From: Chitinophagales bacterium
GTDB lineage: Bacteria > Bacteroidota > Bacteroidia > Chitinophagales > Saprospiraceae
Direction: 5' to 3'
Length of the DNA: 64,000 nt
Assembly (NCBI GenBank): GCA_017303875.1
Contig: JAFLBP010000022.1
Span: forward strand, 27,577 to 91,576
In this document: positions 26,658 to 35,033 of the stretch, in pieces
How the letters are laid out: every line of letters starts with the position of its first letter
How positions within the stretch are numbered: the stretch's first letter is position 1
Translations under genes and position numbers: made by a program
Notes under the pieces: model-generated
Seen by the model: the letters and a program-made list of their open reading frames with translations, nothing else
What the model was told of the DNA's origin: nothing
The model's database searches: none

Positions 26658-26750
26658 TCAAAAATTGAATATTTCCTGATATGCCTGACAAGCACCTTCC
26701 ATTCAACTACCCATCATCGGTTCTTTTAAGGCCGGTGATGGGTAGTTTTG
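26658..26750 (+). ncRNA. Candidate small RNA, about 90 nt, with intrinsic terminator
   Basis: The span runs from the expected start point after the TATATTTG box to the U-rich tail of the terminator. The first 45 bases are A/U-rich and single-strand-like (AACTCAAAAATTGAATATTT). The rest is the strong hairpin with 16-base arms. I see no open frame with codon bias. It lies between the DUF2400 gene and the AT-rich island. Alternatively it is a leader/attenuator of the Pif1 gene, but a further 118 bases separate it from that ATG. Confidence 0.45.
26704..26750 (+). terminator. Intrinsic terminator AACTACCCATCATCGG / CCGGTGATGGGTAGTT
   Basis: The 16-base arms pair with one G-U mismatch, separated by an 11-base loop (TTCTTTTAAGG), and TTGTTT follows. 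It also closes off the upstream DUF2400 transcription unit. Confidence 0.75.
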
Positions 26751-26867
26751 TTTATGTGGAAGACTGTAGCAATGCGTCAAGTTGATAACGAGTTTCGGTG
26801 AGTTTAGGCATGATTTTTGAACTAACTGGTAAATAATGGCAAACATAACTTCATTCACTACAAAATA

Positions 26868-28796
26868 ATGACAACGATAATAGATAACGTCATATTAGAC
26901 GAAACAAATTTAGAGTTTAACTATGCGTCAGACTTTGTTAAACATACGGATAAACTTGTTTATTTAACAGGTAAAGCTGGAACAGGTAAAACTACCTTCT
27001 TAAAATATCTTCGCGAAATTACAACAAAAAATACCATTATTCTAGCACCGACAGGCGTTGCTGCAATTAACGCAGGTGGACAAACAATTCATTCGTTCTT
27101 TCAAATAAAACCAAGTGTATACGTTCCCAACGACAAAAGATTAAGAACAAGAGCTGACATTAGCGAATCAGACAAAAGCACCATCTATGACCACTTCAAA
27201 TACTTCAAGGAACGGCTTGAAATAATAAGAGGTATGGAGCTTTTGGTTATTGATGAAATTTCAATGGTTCGTTGCGACTTGCTTGACGTAGTTGACAGAC
27301 TCCTTAGAGTATTCAGACGTAGAGAAAGTGAACCTTTTGGTGGAGTTCAAGTAATATTAATAGGTGATACATTTCAGCTGCCTCCAATTGCAGATTTTGA
27401 GCAGTGGAGCTTATTGCAACCATATTATAAAAGTCCGTTCTTCTTTAGTTCAAAGGTGATTGAACAAAACAAACCTGTCTATATTGAGCTGAAAAAGATT
27501 TACCGACAAAATGAGCAAGAATTTATTGAATTATTAAATAGAGTCCGGATAAATCAAGTTTCTGAAAATGACCTAAAATTACTCAACTCAAAATACAATC
27601 CAACTTTTTCTCCAAGCAGCAATTTAAACTACATAACACTTGCAACACACAATCATTTAGTCGACAGCATAAATCTTACCAAGCTTGCTGAACTACAAAC
27701 AGATCAAAAACTTTTTGAAGCTACTGTTAGTGGTATATTTCCAGAGACCATAATGCCAACTGATAGAATTTTGCGACTCAAAGAGAATTCGCAAATTATG
27801 TTTATAAAAAATGATAAAACAAAAAGATATTATAATGGCAAGATTGCTAAAATAAGTAAAATAATAGGTGATAAAATTATTACTGAACTGTCAGATGGCA
27901 TTGAAATAACTATAGAAAAACAAGAATGGCAGAATATAAAATACACTTGGAATGATAAGGAGAAAAAAATTGAAGAACAGATAATTGGTACATTCACTCA
28001 ATTTCCAATAAAACTTGCTTGGGCTATTACGGTTCACAAAAGTCAAGGTTTAACCTTTGAAAAAATTATTGCAGACTTAGGAGCAGCATTTACATCAGGT
28101 CAAGTTTACGTTGCATTAAGCAGATGCACATCTTTTAGCGGATTAATTCTCAAAACTAAAATTGGGATTAATGCTATCAAAACTGATCCACAGGTTTTAC
28201 TGTTTGCACAAAATGAAACACCAAGCACCTTAATAGTTGAAGAATTAAATTCAGGCAAAGCGGACTTTTATTATAAAAAAGTTCGTGAAGAAATCAAATC
28301 GACAAACTTCAGCGAAGCATATGAAAATTTTATAATGGCTATAAAATTTAGGAATGACCTTGAAACAGATTTACTTAGGAAATACTTTATAATAACAGCT
28401 AAAAGGCTTGGAGCATTTAAACAAAAATATACTACCATTTTTACCGACCGAATTAAAAAACTTCAAAAAATTGAAGAGCTACAAGTTTTCATCAATGAAT
28501 TAGAGAACGAAAAATCAAGTCAACAAATTAAACTAAACAATCAACATAAATTAATTAAAGACTTAATGGATAAAAACAAAGAAATTATAGGACAAAATAA
28601 AAACTTAAGATCAGAAAATTTAACGTTTAGAGTAGAAAAATTAAATCTAGAGAAGTTAGTTAGGCAATACCAAAAAACAATTCAAGAAAATAAGGTAACA
28701 ATTTCAAAATTACAAATAAACATAAAGAACAACGAAGAAGAAATTGAACGACTAAAAGGAATAAAATGGTATCAGAAATTGTTTGGACACAAGTAA
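26868..28796 (+). CDS. Pif1-like superfamily 1B helicase with C-terminal coiled coil
   Basis: 642 residues. Helicase motif I is LTGKAGTGKTTFLKY (near residue 35), motif Ia APTGVAAINAGG, motif II LLVIDEISMV, and motif III LIGDTFQLPP. The C-terminal motifs are AWAITVHKSQGLTFEKII (V) and YVALSRCTSFSGL (VI). This set defines the Pif1/RecD2-like 5'-3' DNA helicases, which unwind forks, R-loops or G-quadruplexes. Residues ~500-625 are Lys/Glu/Asn-rich and predict a long coiled coil, not usual for bacterial Pif1. Codon use is markedly AT-rich compared with neighbours. An 11-base gap separates it from the YqaJ-type nuclease, so they form an operon. Confidence 0.85.
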   Translation: MTTIIDNVILDETNLEFNYASDFVKHTDKLVYLTGKAGTGKTTFLKYLREITTKNTIILAPTGVAAINAGGQTIHSFFQIKPSVYVPNDKRLRTRADISESDKSTIYDHFKYFKERLEIIRGMELLVIDEISMVRCDLLDVVDRLLRVFRRRESEPFGGVQVILIGDTFQLPPIADFEQWSLLQPYYKSPFFFSSKVIEQNKPVYIELKKIYRQNEQEFIELLNRVRINQVSENDLKLLNSKYNPTFSPSSNLNYITLATHNHLVDSINLTKLAELQTDQKLFEATVSGIFPETIMPTDRILRLKENSQIMFIKNDKTKRYYNGKIAKISKIIGDKIITELSDGIEITIEKQEWQNIKYTWNDKEKKIEEQIIGTFTQFPIKLAWAITVHKSQGLTFEKIIADLGAAFTSGQVYVALSRCTSFSGLILKTKIGINAIKTDPQVLLFAQNETPSTLIVEELNSGKADFYYKKVREEIKSTNFSEAYENFIMAIKFRNDLETDLLRKYFIITAKRLGAFKQKYTTIFTDRIKKLQKIEELQVFINELENEKSSQQIKLNNQHKLIKDLMDKNKEIIGQNKNLRSENLTFRVEKLNLEKLVRQYQKTIQENKVTISKLQINIKNNEEEIERLKGIKWYQKLFGHK

Positions 28797-28807
28797 AAAG
28801 ATAAACT

Positions 28808-29503
28808 ATGATTGCACATAGAACAAGTGAATGGTTCAAGGCACGAATTGGAAAATTTACTGCATCGAACTTTCCTGATTTAATGTCGAAACCAGCAGAT
28901 AAAAGTGCACTAATCTCAAAATCTGCACTTAACTGTATAGAAACAGCTGCAGCTCAACTATTCTACAATCAGTATCACGAACGAGCTGATAGTGAACCAA
29001 CACGATGGGGATTACGATACGAAAGTATGGCTATCCAAGTTTTTTCTGAGCGAACAAATTTTCAAACAAAAGAATTAGGGTTTGTCATACATCCTTTAAT
29101 TAGTTCTGTAGGAGCCACACCTGATACTCAAGTAATAGACTTTGAATGCTTAGATAAATTAATCTTAGCGCAAATAAAATGCCCTTACAGCTCAGAATAT
29201 CACAAGGATTATTTGAATAAAATTTATGATACAACATCCCTTAAGAAGAAGAAATCTGCTTTCTTTTGGCAAATGCAAGGAGAAATGTGGATAACTAATG
29301 CTGATTATAGTTATTTTGTATCTTTCGACCCAAGGCTTTTAGGCCGAAATGAGTGTCTTCATTTTGTAAAAATTCTTAGAGATGAAAGTGCCATTAATGA
29401 AATAGAAATTGTTATCAAAAAATCAATTGAACTACGGGATATAATTCTTGATGATTTTAAAAAAGGAATAAGATATCCTAAATCATTATCTGATTATTAC
29501 TGA
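28808..29503 (+). CDS. YqaJ-type phage recombination exonuclease
   Basis: 231 residues of the YqaJ viral recombinase family (PD-(D/E)xK fold, related to lambda exonuclease). The N-terminal block SEWFKARIGKFTASNFPDLM and RWGLRYESMAIQVFSE match the family, with the first acidic residue in RYE. GATPDTQVID supplies the catalytic Asp. The next motif reads AQIKCP, where most members have E-x-K; here Gln replaces the Glu. WQMQGEMWIT follows. Usually such nucleases resect ends for phage recombination. Pairing with a Pif1-like helicase suggests a helicase-nuclease module. AT-rich, probably acquired. Confidence 0.8.
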   Translation: MIAHRTSEWFKARIGKFTASNFPDLMSKPADKSALISKSALNCIETAAAQLFYNQYHERADSEPTRWGLRYESMAIQVFSERTNFQTKELGFVIHPLISSVGATPDTQVIDFECLDKLILAQIKCPYSSEYHKDYLNKIYDTTSLKKKKSAFFWQMQGEMWITNADYSYFVSFDPRLLGRNECLHFVKILRDESAINEIEIVIKKSIELRDIILDDFKKGIRYPKSLSDYY

Positions 29504-29672
29504 TAAAAATACTTACTAACACACGGAGATCACACTACTCACCCAACAAATTTCAGCCTGATAGTTTCGACAGATAGTACCTTTATCTTAAAATATATGC
29601 CTTTATAGTGAAACTGTACTGACATAGATTGTTTCAAAATTCAAGTATTTGATTTTAAACTTCATCATATAA

Positions 29673-32408
29673 CTATTTTTTGATTACTCTCTCCTCAATC
29701 TGGCTACTATATTGAATAGTTATATAAACAAACAGGACTAAGGTACTTGTAAAGCTAGAAATTACTTGTTGCTTAGGCCATTTTTTAGCTTCATGGGCCA
29801 AAGAATTTCGTGTATTATAAGCAATGTATAGATGACGTGCAAAATTATTATCAGGAACGTCGTCGATACTTTTTTTGTATCTATTATCACTGGGGTCAAT
29901 TTTTGGCAACAATCCTAATATTGTCCCCAAGCCTTGCTTTTTTGATTGCACAATTTTATACTTCTCATAATCAACTAAGAATAGTACTTTCTTCGCAAAA
30001 GGATCTAAACTCAATGAAACTTGCTTTAATTGAAGAAATAAATCAGTCTGATCATTTTGACCTTGATAATATTTTATTATCGTTCTAAATAACATCTCAT
30101 GTAAGCCATCCAATGAAGCCTCACCAGTTCTTAACTTAACAACCTCTACAAAAAAAACAATTGCCTCTCGTAGAGTGATATCAAAATGAGGTTGGCGTAA
30201 ATCAGTGAAGAATTCAGTGAGTTCATGTGTTAGCTCATCTATAATTATATCAACATCCAAAATGGAATTCTTGCGGCTTTCGGTGTTACCCTCAACAAGT
30301 TTAATAAGAACGGTATTATTTAAATTAATTTTTTCAAATAAGTCATAACTCAAATTTAACACTTTATAAACATATGCTCGATTAAATTTTTTATCTAAAT
30401 ATATTAATTTTTTAACTAAATCACTCAAACACATACTTTTAGAAGTAGTAGAATTTAAGATTTCTATAGCCTTAGATCGAACTTTATCACTAGCTAAAGT
30501 TTTTACCTTGTTTTCTTTTTTTATTGATATCATTTTATGACCAGATGTATCAATAAAGCAATCAAATCGATCCTTTCTCCCAAGTACAGAAAATGCAGAT
30601 TCGTTAGAAAAATTATACTTTTCGATTAATATTTTTTTAAGATCTTTTTTTTTCATTTGACCATTTGGAGACTTTTTCAGCTCATTTACTGCTAACATAT
30701 ATTGTGGAATACTCTTTTCTTTTTTTGAATATAAAAGAGATTTGTACTTCAACTTCCATTCTGGAAGTATGTATCGATTATCCTCTATTCTCAAAAAGTA
30801 TTTATTTGTTATGGTTCGTATCGAGTCCTCGTTAAGCCCCCCTCTCTCTTTCTTAACATAAGTAATGATTTCTTTATGGGTCAATGGTGTGTTTGAACTT
30901 AAAAAAGCGTTTTTTATTATTTCTTCAATTGTACTTGAGTTACCTGACCATTCAGTTAATGAATAATTGCCAGTTTTACCTAGACGTGTGACATATTTGC
31001 ATTCAGACAACTGTCGCACGACAACATCTCTTGTCACTCTTTTCTTTATATTCGCGTGAAAAAGCCTATGGTTTATTTCAGCAACGATTTCACTTATATT
31101 CAAAATTTTATTTTTTTCACTCAATATTCTAATAACCATATCAGAGTATGAGCTGAGTTTATCAAATCTTAGGCGAAACGAAGAGGAGCCGTCTCCTTTC
31201 TTAATCTTTTCTACCTCTGAAAGCACATCAATACACTTCAATATTAAATCACCTGGAAGTTTTCCCGACATCTTTGTTACTTCTACTCGTAATTTAAAAT
31301 CATCAATTGGCTGAAAGCTAATAGATAAAACATTATATATTGTTTTAAAAGTTAATAAAACTATATCCTTAGAATACAAAAAATCATATAAGTATATTTC
31401 ATCAGAAAAAGCAATATTTAAATACTCTAACTTAAAGATATCAATAAAAAGTTCAACATAGGCTATTTCTCTGCTCCCTTCCAAATAGCGTTCACTAATG
31501 CCTGCATATTCTTCCAAAAAAAATCTTGGAATTATTTTTTGATTTGAAAATATAGAAGATAATCTATGCGCATTAGCAATTAAATCTACATTACATCTAA
31601 TATTAAATTCATTATTTAAGCCTTGCAGCATCTTCCTCAGAAAAATAATTTCGTTATGTACTATTTGCCTCACTCGCTCGCGTGAAATTTCATAATAGGT
31701 TCCAATTTCATCGAATGTATATCGATCACTCTCTATGCCATAATATTTCTTCAAGCAATCAGAATTCCGATCACCTTTATTTTTCCGAAGTAAAATTAAT
31801 TCATCAACAAATGTAATAAAATTATGAAAAAACATTTTAGAACCATCAAAAGTAGAAGGTATTACTTTTTTATGAGCGCAACTAATATATTTATTAGAAT
31901 TAGATTTAAGATCAAAAATAAAATCTCTAAGAAGATTAATACAATTTGCACCAACTCCAGGGAGAGCAGCAAAGTCTTGAATTTGTAATTTTGTAAGTGC
32001 TCTTAGATGCTCTATATTGTTTTTTTGAAATTTAATATACAATCTTTTATTAAGCAACTCTTCAATATCACTAATTTTAATTACTAACAATTCATCAGGC
32101 AAATTATCATCAAGAATATAATCAAATGAAAGTGAGTTGGTTTCTACAGACAATTCATTAATCTTATTGAGTAGTTTTTTCAATTCAAATATCGCTTTTG
32201 CACCTACACTTTTTTGTTTTGCAAAATCTTGAATATTTATCATTAGCAAATCATCAATAGTGTTGATATTGAATTTACATAACTTATCATATAAGTTATT
32301 GGGAATTTCATTTCGTATCTGATCAATTTTAATATTCCTTTTATCCATGAATTTCATTTTTTGAAGCGAGTTAGAGTTTATTTTATATGCTCCTAACAAA
32401 TCAAACAC
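29673..32408 (-). CDS. RNAP alpha-CTD-like/sigma region 4-like/multi-winged-helix protein with HEPN-like C-terminus
   Basis: 911 residues; an in-frame ATG at 32348 would drop 20 residues. Residues ~25-85 and ~110-170 are two helix-hairpin-helix units like the RNA polymerase alpha C-terminal domain (DFAKQKSVGAKAIFELKKLL; DFAALPGVGANCINLLRDF). Residues ~228-262 match sigma-70 region 4 (TFDEIGTYYEISRERVRQIV). Residues ~415-490 and ~493-552 look like HARE-type winged helices (SSNTPLTHKEIITYVKKERG). Two more possible winged helices lie at ~565-707. Residues ~715-911 form a helical domain with RNSLAH (867-872), the Rx4H motif of HEPN ribonucleases. AT-rich; convergent with the helicase-nuclease pair. 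Function unknown; a defence-like role is inferred. Confidence 0.7.
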   Translation of the reverse strand: MFDLLGAYKINSNSLQKMKFMDKRNIKIDQIRNEIPNNLYDKLCKFNINTIDDLLMINIQDFAKQKSVGAKAIFELKKLLNKINELSVETNSLSFDYILDDNLPDELLVIKISDIEELLNKRLYIKFQKNNIEHLRALTKLQIQDFAALPGVGANCINLLRDFIFDLKSNSNKYISCAHKKVIPSTFDGSKMFFHNFITFVDELILLRKNKGDRNSDCLKKYYGIESDRYTFDEIGTYYEISRERVRQIVHNEIIFLRKMLQGLNNEFNIRCNVDLIANAHRLSSIFSNQKIIPRFFLEEYAGISERYLEGSREIAYVELFIDIFKLEYLNIAFSDEIYLYDFLYSKDIVLLTFKTIYNVLSISFQPIDDFKLRVEVTKMSGKLPGDLILKCIDVLSEVEKIKKGDGSSSFRLRFDKLSSYSDMVIRILSEKNKILNISEIVAEINHRLFHANIKKRVTRDVVVRQLSECKYVTRLGKTGNYSLTEWSGNSSTIEEIIKNAFLSSNTPLTHKEIITYVKKERGGLNEDSIRTITNKYFLRIEDNRYILPEWKLKYKSLLYSKKEKSIPQYMLAVNELKKSPNGQMKKKDLKKILIEKYNFSNESAFSVLGRKDRFDCFIDTSGHKMISIKKENKVKTLASDKVRSKAIEILNSTTSKSMCLSDLVKKLIYLDKKFNRAYVYKVLNLSYDLFEKINLNNTVLIKLVEGNTESRKNSILDVDIIIDELTHELTEFFTDLRQPHFDITLREAIVFFVEVVKLRTGEASLDGLHEMLFRTIIKYYQGQNDQTDLFLQLKQVSLSLDPFAKKVLFLVDYEKYKIVQSKKQGLGTILGLLPKIDPSDNRYKKSIDDVPDNNFARHLYIAYNTRNSLAHEAKKWPKQQVISSFTSTLVLFVYITIQYSSQIEERVIKK

Positions 32409-33072
32409 AAATTTTATTATTATCCATAACTTATCGAAAGTTACATGATCAGCATAGACAATTTTTGTATTCGAATTTGCAGAAAAGCATAAAATTCATT
32501 TTACTACATAAATATTTTCTGTTTTACGACTTGGTCAAATCGCTTTTTTCAAAATAACGATTAAAAAATTCGATAATGAAAACTAACCTTGTCCAAACTA
32601 AAAACATTCATGTACCAATGTCAATTTTAGCCGCAAATTTATTTTTTTATTTTATAAAAACAAACTTACCGCTAAAATTACTACATATTGCCTTACCCCC
32701 ACATGTCCAGCATCTTCCTCCTCCCCAAAAACCACCCCGCTCGCAAGCATCTCCGACGTGATGCGCGTTGTTTGCAAGCTGGCGAGAGATCCCACCCCAT
32801 CTCAGCCATCCGCCGGGTTTCTAACCCGACGAGGTAATGAAGCGCTGAAACGTGTCGCCTTGGATCAATTTCCCGCAGATTTTCGCAGATTTGCGCGCAG
32901 ATCGCGCAGATTATTCAGGTTATCTGCGAAGCCAGGCGTAAAAGATCTGCGTAATCTGCGCGACCATCTGCGCAATCTGCGGGAAATTGATCTTCGGAGT
33001 TTATGATCCGGATAAACTTCATATCCCAGCCCTTCAGCAGACACACCTTTTTGGGGCAAAACAACAAACACC
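32409..33072. other. Intergenic stretch: AT-rich island edge, then GC-rich word-repeat hairpin
   Basis: Bases 32409-32700 are AT-rich and presumably hold the promoter of the minus-strand 911-residue gene; I could not pick a good box close to its start. Composition changes abruptly near 32700, marking the right edge of the AT-rich island. Bases 32815-32840 contain a small CGGGTTTCTAACCCG hairpin. The CGCAGAT inverted repeat fills 32863-32992. The short open frame 32576-32761 has no coding character. Confidence 0.6.
32863..32992. repeat. CGCAGAT-word inverted repeat, copy 1
   Basis: It opens with GATCAATTTCCCGCAGAT and closes with its exact complement ATCTGCGGGAAATTGATC. Between them the word CGCAGAT(T) recurs about every 10-11 bases on the left arm and its complement on the right arm. 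Copies 2 and 3 at 38834-38957 and 43928-44047 share both the outer ends and the internal word. It encodes nothing plausible. Confidence 0.88.
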
Positions 33073-33747
33073 ATGACAAAAAACATCCAAAACATCGCTC
33101 CTTTATTGGCTTGTCATTTCATGGATATTGAAAGTGACGCAAAGGCTTTTGAAGCGCATCATAAAATGCTTGCGGCCCATGCCAACCGCCTCGGACTTTA
33201 CCACAAGTACACAGGACGGCTGCACGACAGCCGGGTAATTCGGACAAACAGCTCAGAAGACAAATTTTCCATTACGCTCAATGACATTACAACCCACGTC
33301 TTTTCAGATGTAATGGTTGCGCGTAAAAAATTAAGTATCGCGCATGATCAACTCGTTTTTCCTGTTCAAATTGACTTTGAAACCACGAACCTGACATTCA
33401 ATACCGTGGACGAGGACGGCAACATCCAAAGCATTGAGCCGACAACTATCAGCGAATACCTTTATGAGCAAATTATTTCCATTGACGAGGATATCATAGA
33501 AATCGGACTGGTGGTTTGGAAAGCCGGACTTGAGGATACGCCGGGAACAGCAATCCTGATTTTAATGCACGCAAAAAATATACGCCTGACAGCCCTTCAG
33601 GACGATGCCTGGTTCGCAATATTCGGCAACACCTACGACGATTATTACAAGTATTTTAAAGCGCAGCTTGACACCGGACGCTATTTATCTGATCAATCGA
33701 AATGCCATGAAATGTATGACGAATATGAAGCACAACTCAAGGGCTGA
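33073..33747 (+). CDS. Hypothetical protein
   Basis: 224 residues, not recognised. Soluble, acidic, without signal peptide, membrane segment or known catalytic motif. Features that stand out are a central LVFPVQIDFETTNLTFNTVDEDG beta-rich stretch (split here by strands) and a C-terminal aromatic run, DDYYKYFKAQL. Codon use is intermediate between the AT-rich island and the core genes. Its ATG follows the CGCAGAT repeat by about 80 bases. It may be a cassette-type accessory gene; no function is claimed. Confidence 0.6.
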   Translation: MTKNIQNIAPLLACHFMDIESDAKAFEAHHKMLAAHANRLGLYHKYTGRLHDSRVIRTNSSEDKFSITLNDITTHVFSDVMVARKKLSIAHDQLVFPVQIDFETTNLTFNTVDEDGNIQSIEPTTISEYLYEQIISIDEDIIEIGLVVWKAGLEDTPGTAILILMHAKNIRLTALQDDAWFAIFGNTYDDYYKYFKAQLDTGRYLSDQSKCHEMYDEYEAQLKG

Positions 33748-33924
33748 TGGAGTCAAGTGCGTGCGAAGCGGTTTTCGTACAGCAGCGCGGTCGTGCAGAC
33801 AGCATCCGGGCCGACATTATTGGAAATAACAGTACCTTGTCCGCAAATCAAATCTGGAAAACCCAATCAGGCATTCATCCCCCCCTCGAAGCCCTTCAAC
33901 AAGCACTTTTTAAAACATGATCAG

Positions 33925-34281
33925 ATGGCAACAACAGTTTGGGTATTAAAAGCACTCCTCGCATTGATTTTCATTTTCGTGGGTATTAATAAACTGACGC
34001 TCCCCAAAACAAAGCTGCTCGACAAAGGAATGAAGGGATTAATAAACCTTGACGAAAAACAGATAAAATTCGCCGGTTTATTGGAAATATCAGGCGCAAT
34101 TGGTTTGGTATTGCCAACGCTGACAAACATTTACCCCGTATTATCTGGCATTGCTGCTATATGTTTAGGCCTGACAATGCTTGTTGCACTGTATATAAAC
34201 CTCAAGCTCAGGCTTTCAATTATTCCAAATATTGTAATTTTAGTTATTTGCATCCTTATTGCTTATTGGGAATTGAAATGA
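33925..34281 (+). CDS. DoxX-like small membrane protein
   Basis: 118 residues from the ATG at 33925 (MATTVWVLKALLALIFIFVG); the longer upstream frame adds an unlikely soluble segment. Four hydrophobic helices are visible, at ~5-22, ~45-65, ~70-90 and ~97-115. The loop GINKLTLPK after helix 1 and the FAGLLEISGAIGLVLP helix match DoxX/DoxX-like proteins of the inner membrane. Some family members join redox or thiosulfate-handling complexes, but no partner is nearby. Function open. Confidence 0.72.
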   Translation: MATTVWVLKALLALIFIFVGINKLTLPKTKLLDKGMKGLINLDEKQIKFAGLLEISGAIGLVLPTLTNIYPVLSGIAAICLGLTMLVALYINLKLRLSIIPNIVILVICILIAYWELK

Positions 34282-34434
34282 ATGGTGGCTTGAAATCATC
34301 GACACGCCGTTTTTTGGCAGGGTCAACCGCCTGCGGCTTTTTTCACATATTTTGTACCACAACGCGCACCATACCGGGCAAATATCGCTGACGCTTGCCA
34401 AGGGGGCTTAGGTGCACCACAATACAACAATTAA

Positions 34435-35016
34435 ATGCCGGAAAAGGAAGTAGAAATCTTTTACCCCCCAACCCAAACCGCCTGGCGGGAGTGGTTAGCA
34501 GAAAATCATTTGTCCAAACAATCGGTTTGGGTTATTTTTCACAGCAAATCATCCGGCAGGCCCACCCTCAGCTGGAGCGATGCCGTAGACGAAGCCCTCT
34601 GCTTTGGCTGGATCGACAGCAAGAAAGTTTCAATAGATAAAGAAACCTCACAGCAGTTTTTTTGTAAAAGAAAACCCAACAGCACCTGGTCAAAAATCAA
34701 TAAAGACAAGGTTGAACGCCTCATAGCGCAAGGTTTAATGGCCCCGGCAGGACTTTTATGTATAGAAATTGCCAAGCAAAACGGCTCCTGGACAATATTG
34801 GATGCAGTAGAGCAATTAATCATTCCTGATGATCTGGAATCCGAATTTGCAAACAAACCCATTGCAAAGGATTTTTATCTGGGTTTAAGTAAATCTATGA
34901 AAAAATCTATTTTGCAATGGCTGGTCATGGCCAAAACCACCGAGACCCGGCAAAAGCGCATCACAGAAATCCTTGAAAGTGCGGAACAGCAGCTGAAACC
35001 GAAACATTTGCGGTAA
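34435..35016 (+). CDS. YdeI/OmpD-associated family protein
   Basis: 193 residues, full length for the YdeI/OmpD-associated (OmdA) family. The signature blocks are WREWLAENHLSKQSVWVIF, then LSWSDAVDEALCFGWIDSKK, RKPNSTWSKINKDKVERLI, and the C-terminal WLVMAKTTETRQKRITEI. Members are linked to resistance to cationic peptides or bacteriocins, but the mechanism is unclear. Soluble, with no signal peptide. It stands alone between the DoxX-like gene and an interrupted propeller gene. Confidence 0.85.
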   Translation: MPEKEVEIFYPPTQTAWREWLAENHLSKQSVWVIFHSKSSGRPTLSWSDAVDEALCFGWIDSKKVSIDKETSQQFFCKRKPNSTWSKINKDKVERLIAQGLMAPAGLLCIEIAKQNGSWTILDAVEQLIIPDDLESEFANKPIAKDFYLGLSKSMKKSILQWLVMAKTTETRQKRITEILESAEQQLKPKHLR

Positions 35017-35033
35017 TACCGCACGCATACAAC

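Noticed and set aside
32576..32761. 61-codon frame at the right edge of the AT-rich island
   Set aside because: It spans the composition break, has no recognisable features and ends in a low-complexity proline-rich run.
26603..32862. Complete prophage or integrative element
   Set aside because: A YqaJ-type nuclease and helicase are present, but no integrase, terminase, portal, capsid, relaxase or flanking direct repeats were seen.
32863..32992. CRISPR or iteron-type replication origin in the CGCAGAT repeat
   Set aside because: Words are 7 bases with ~3-base gaps arranged as a hairpin, occur three times, and no replication initiator gene or DnaA-box cluster accompanies them.
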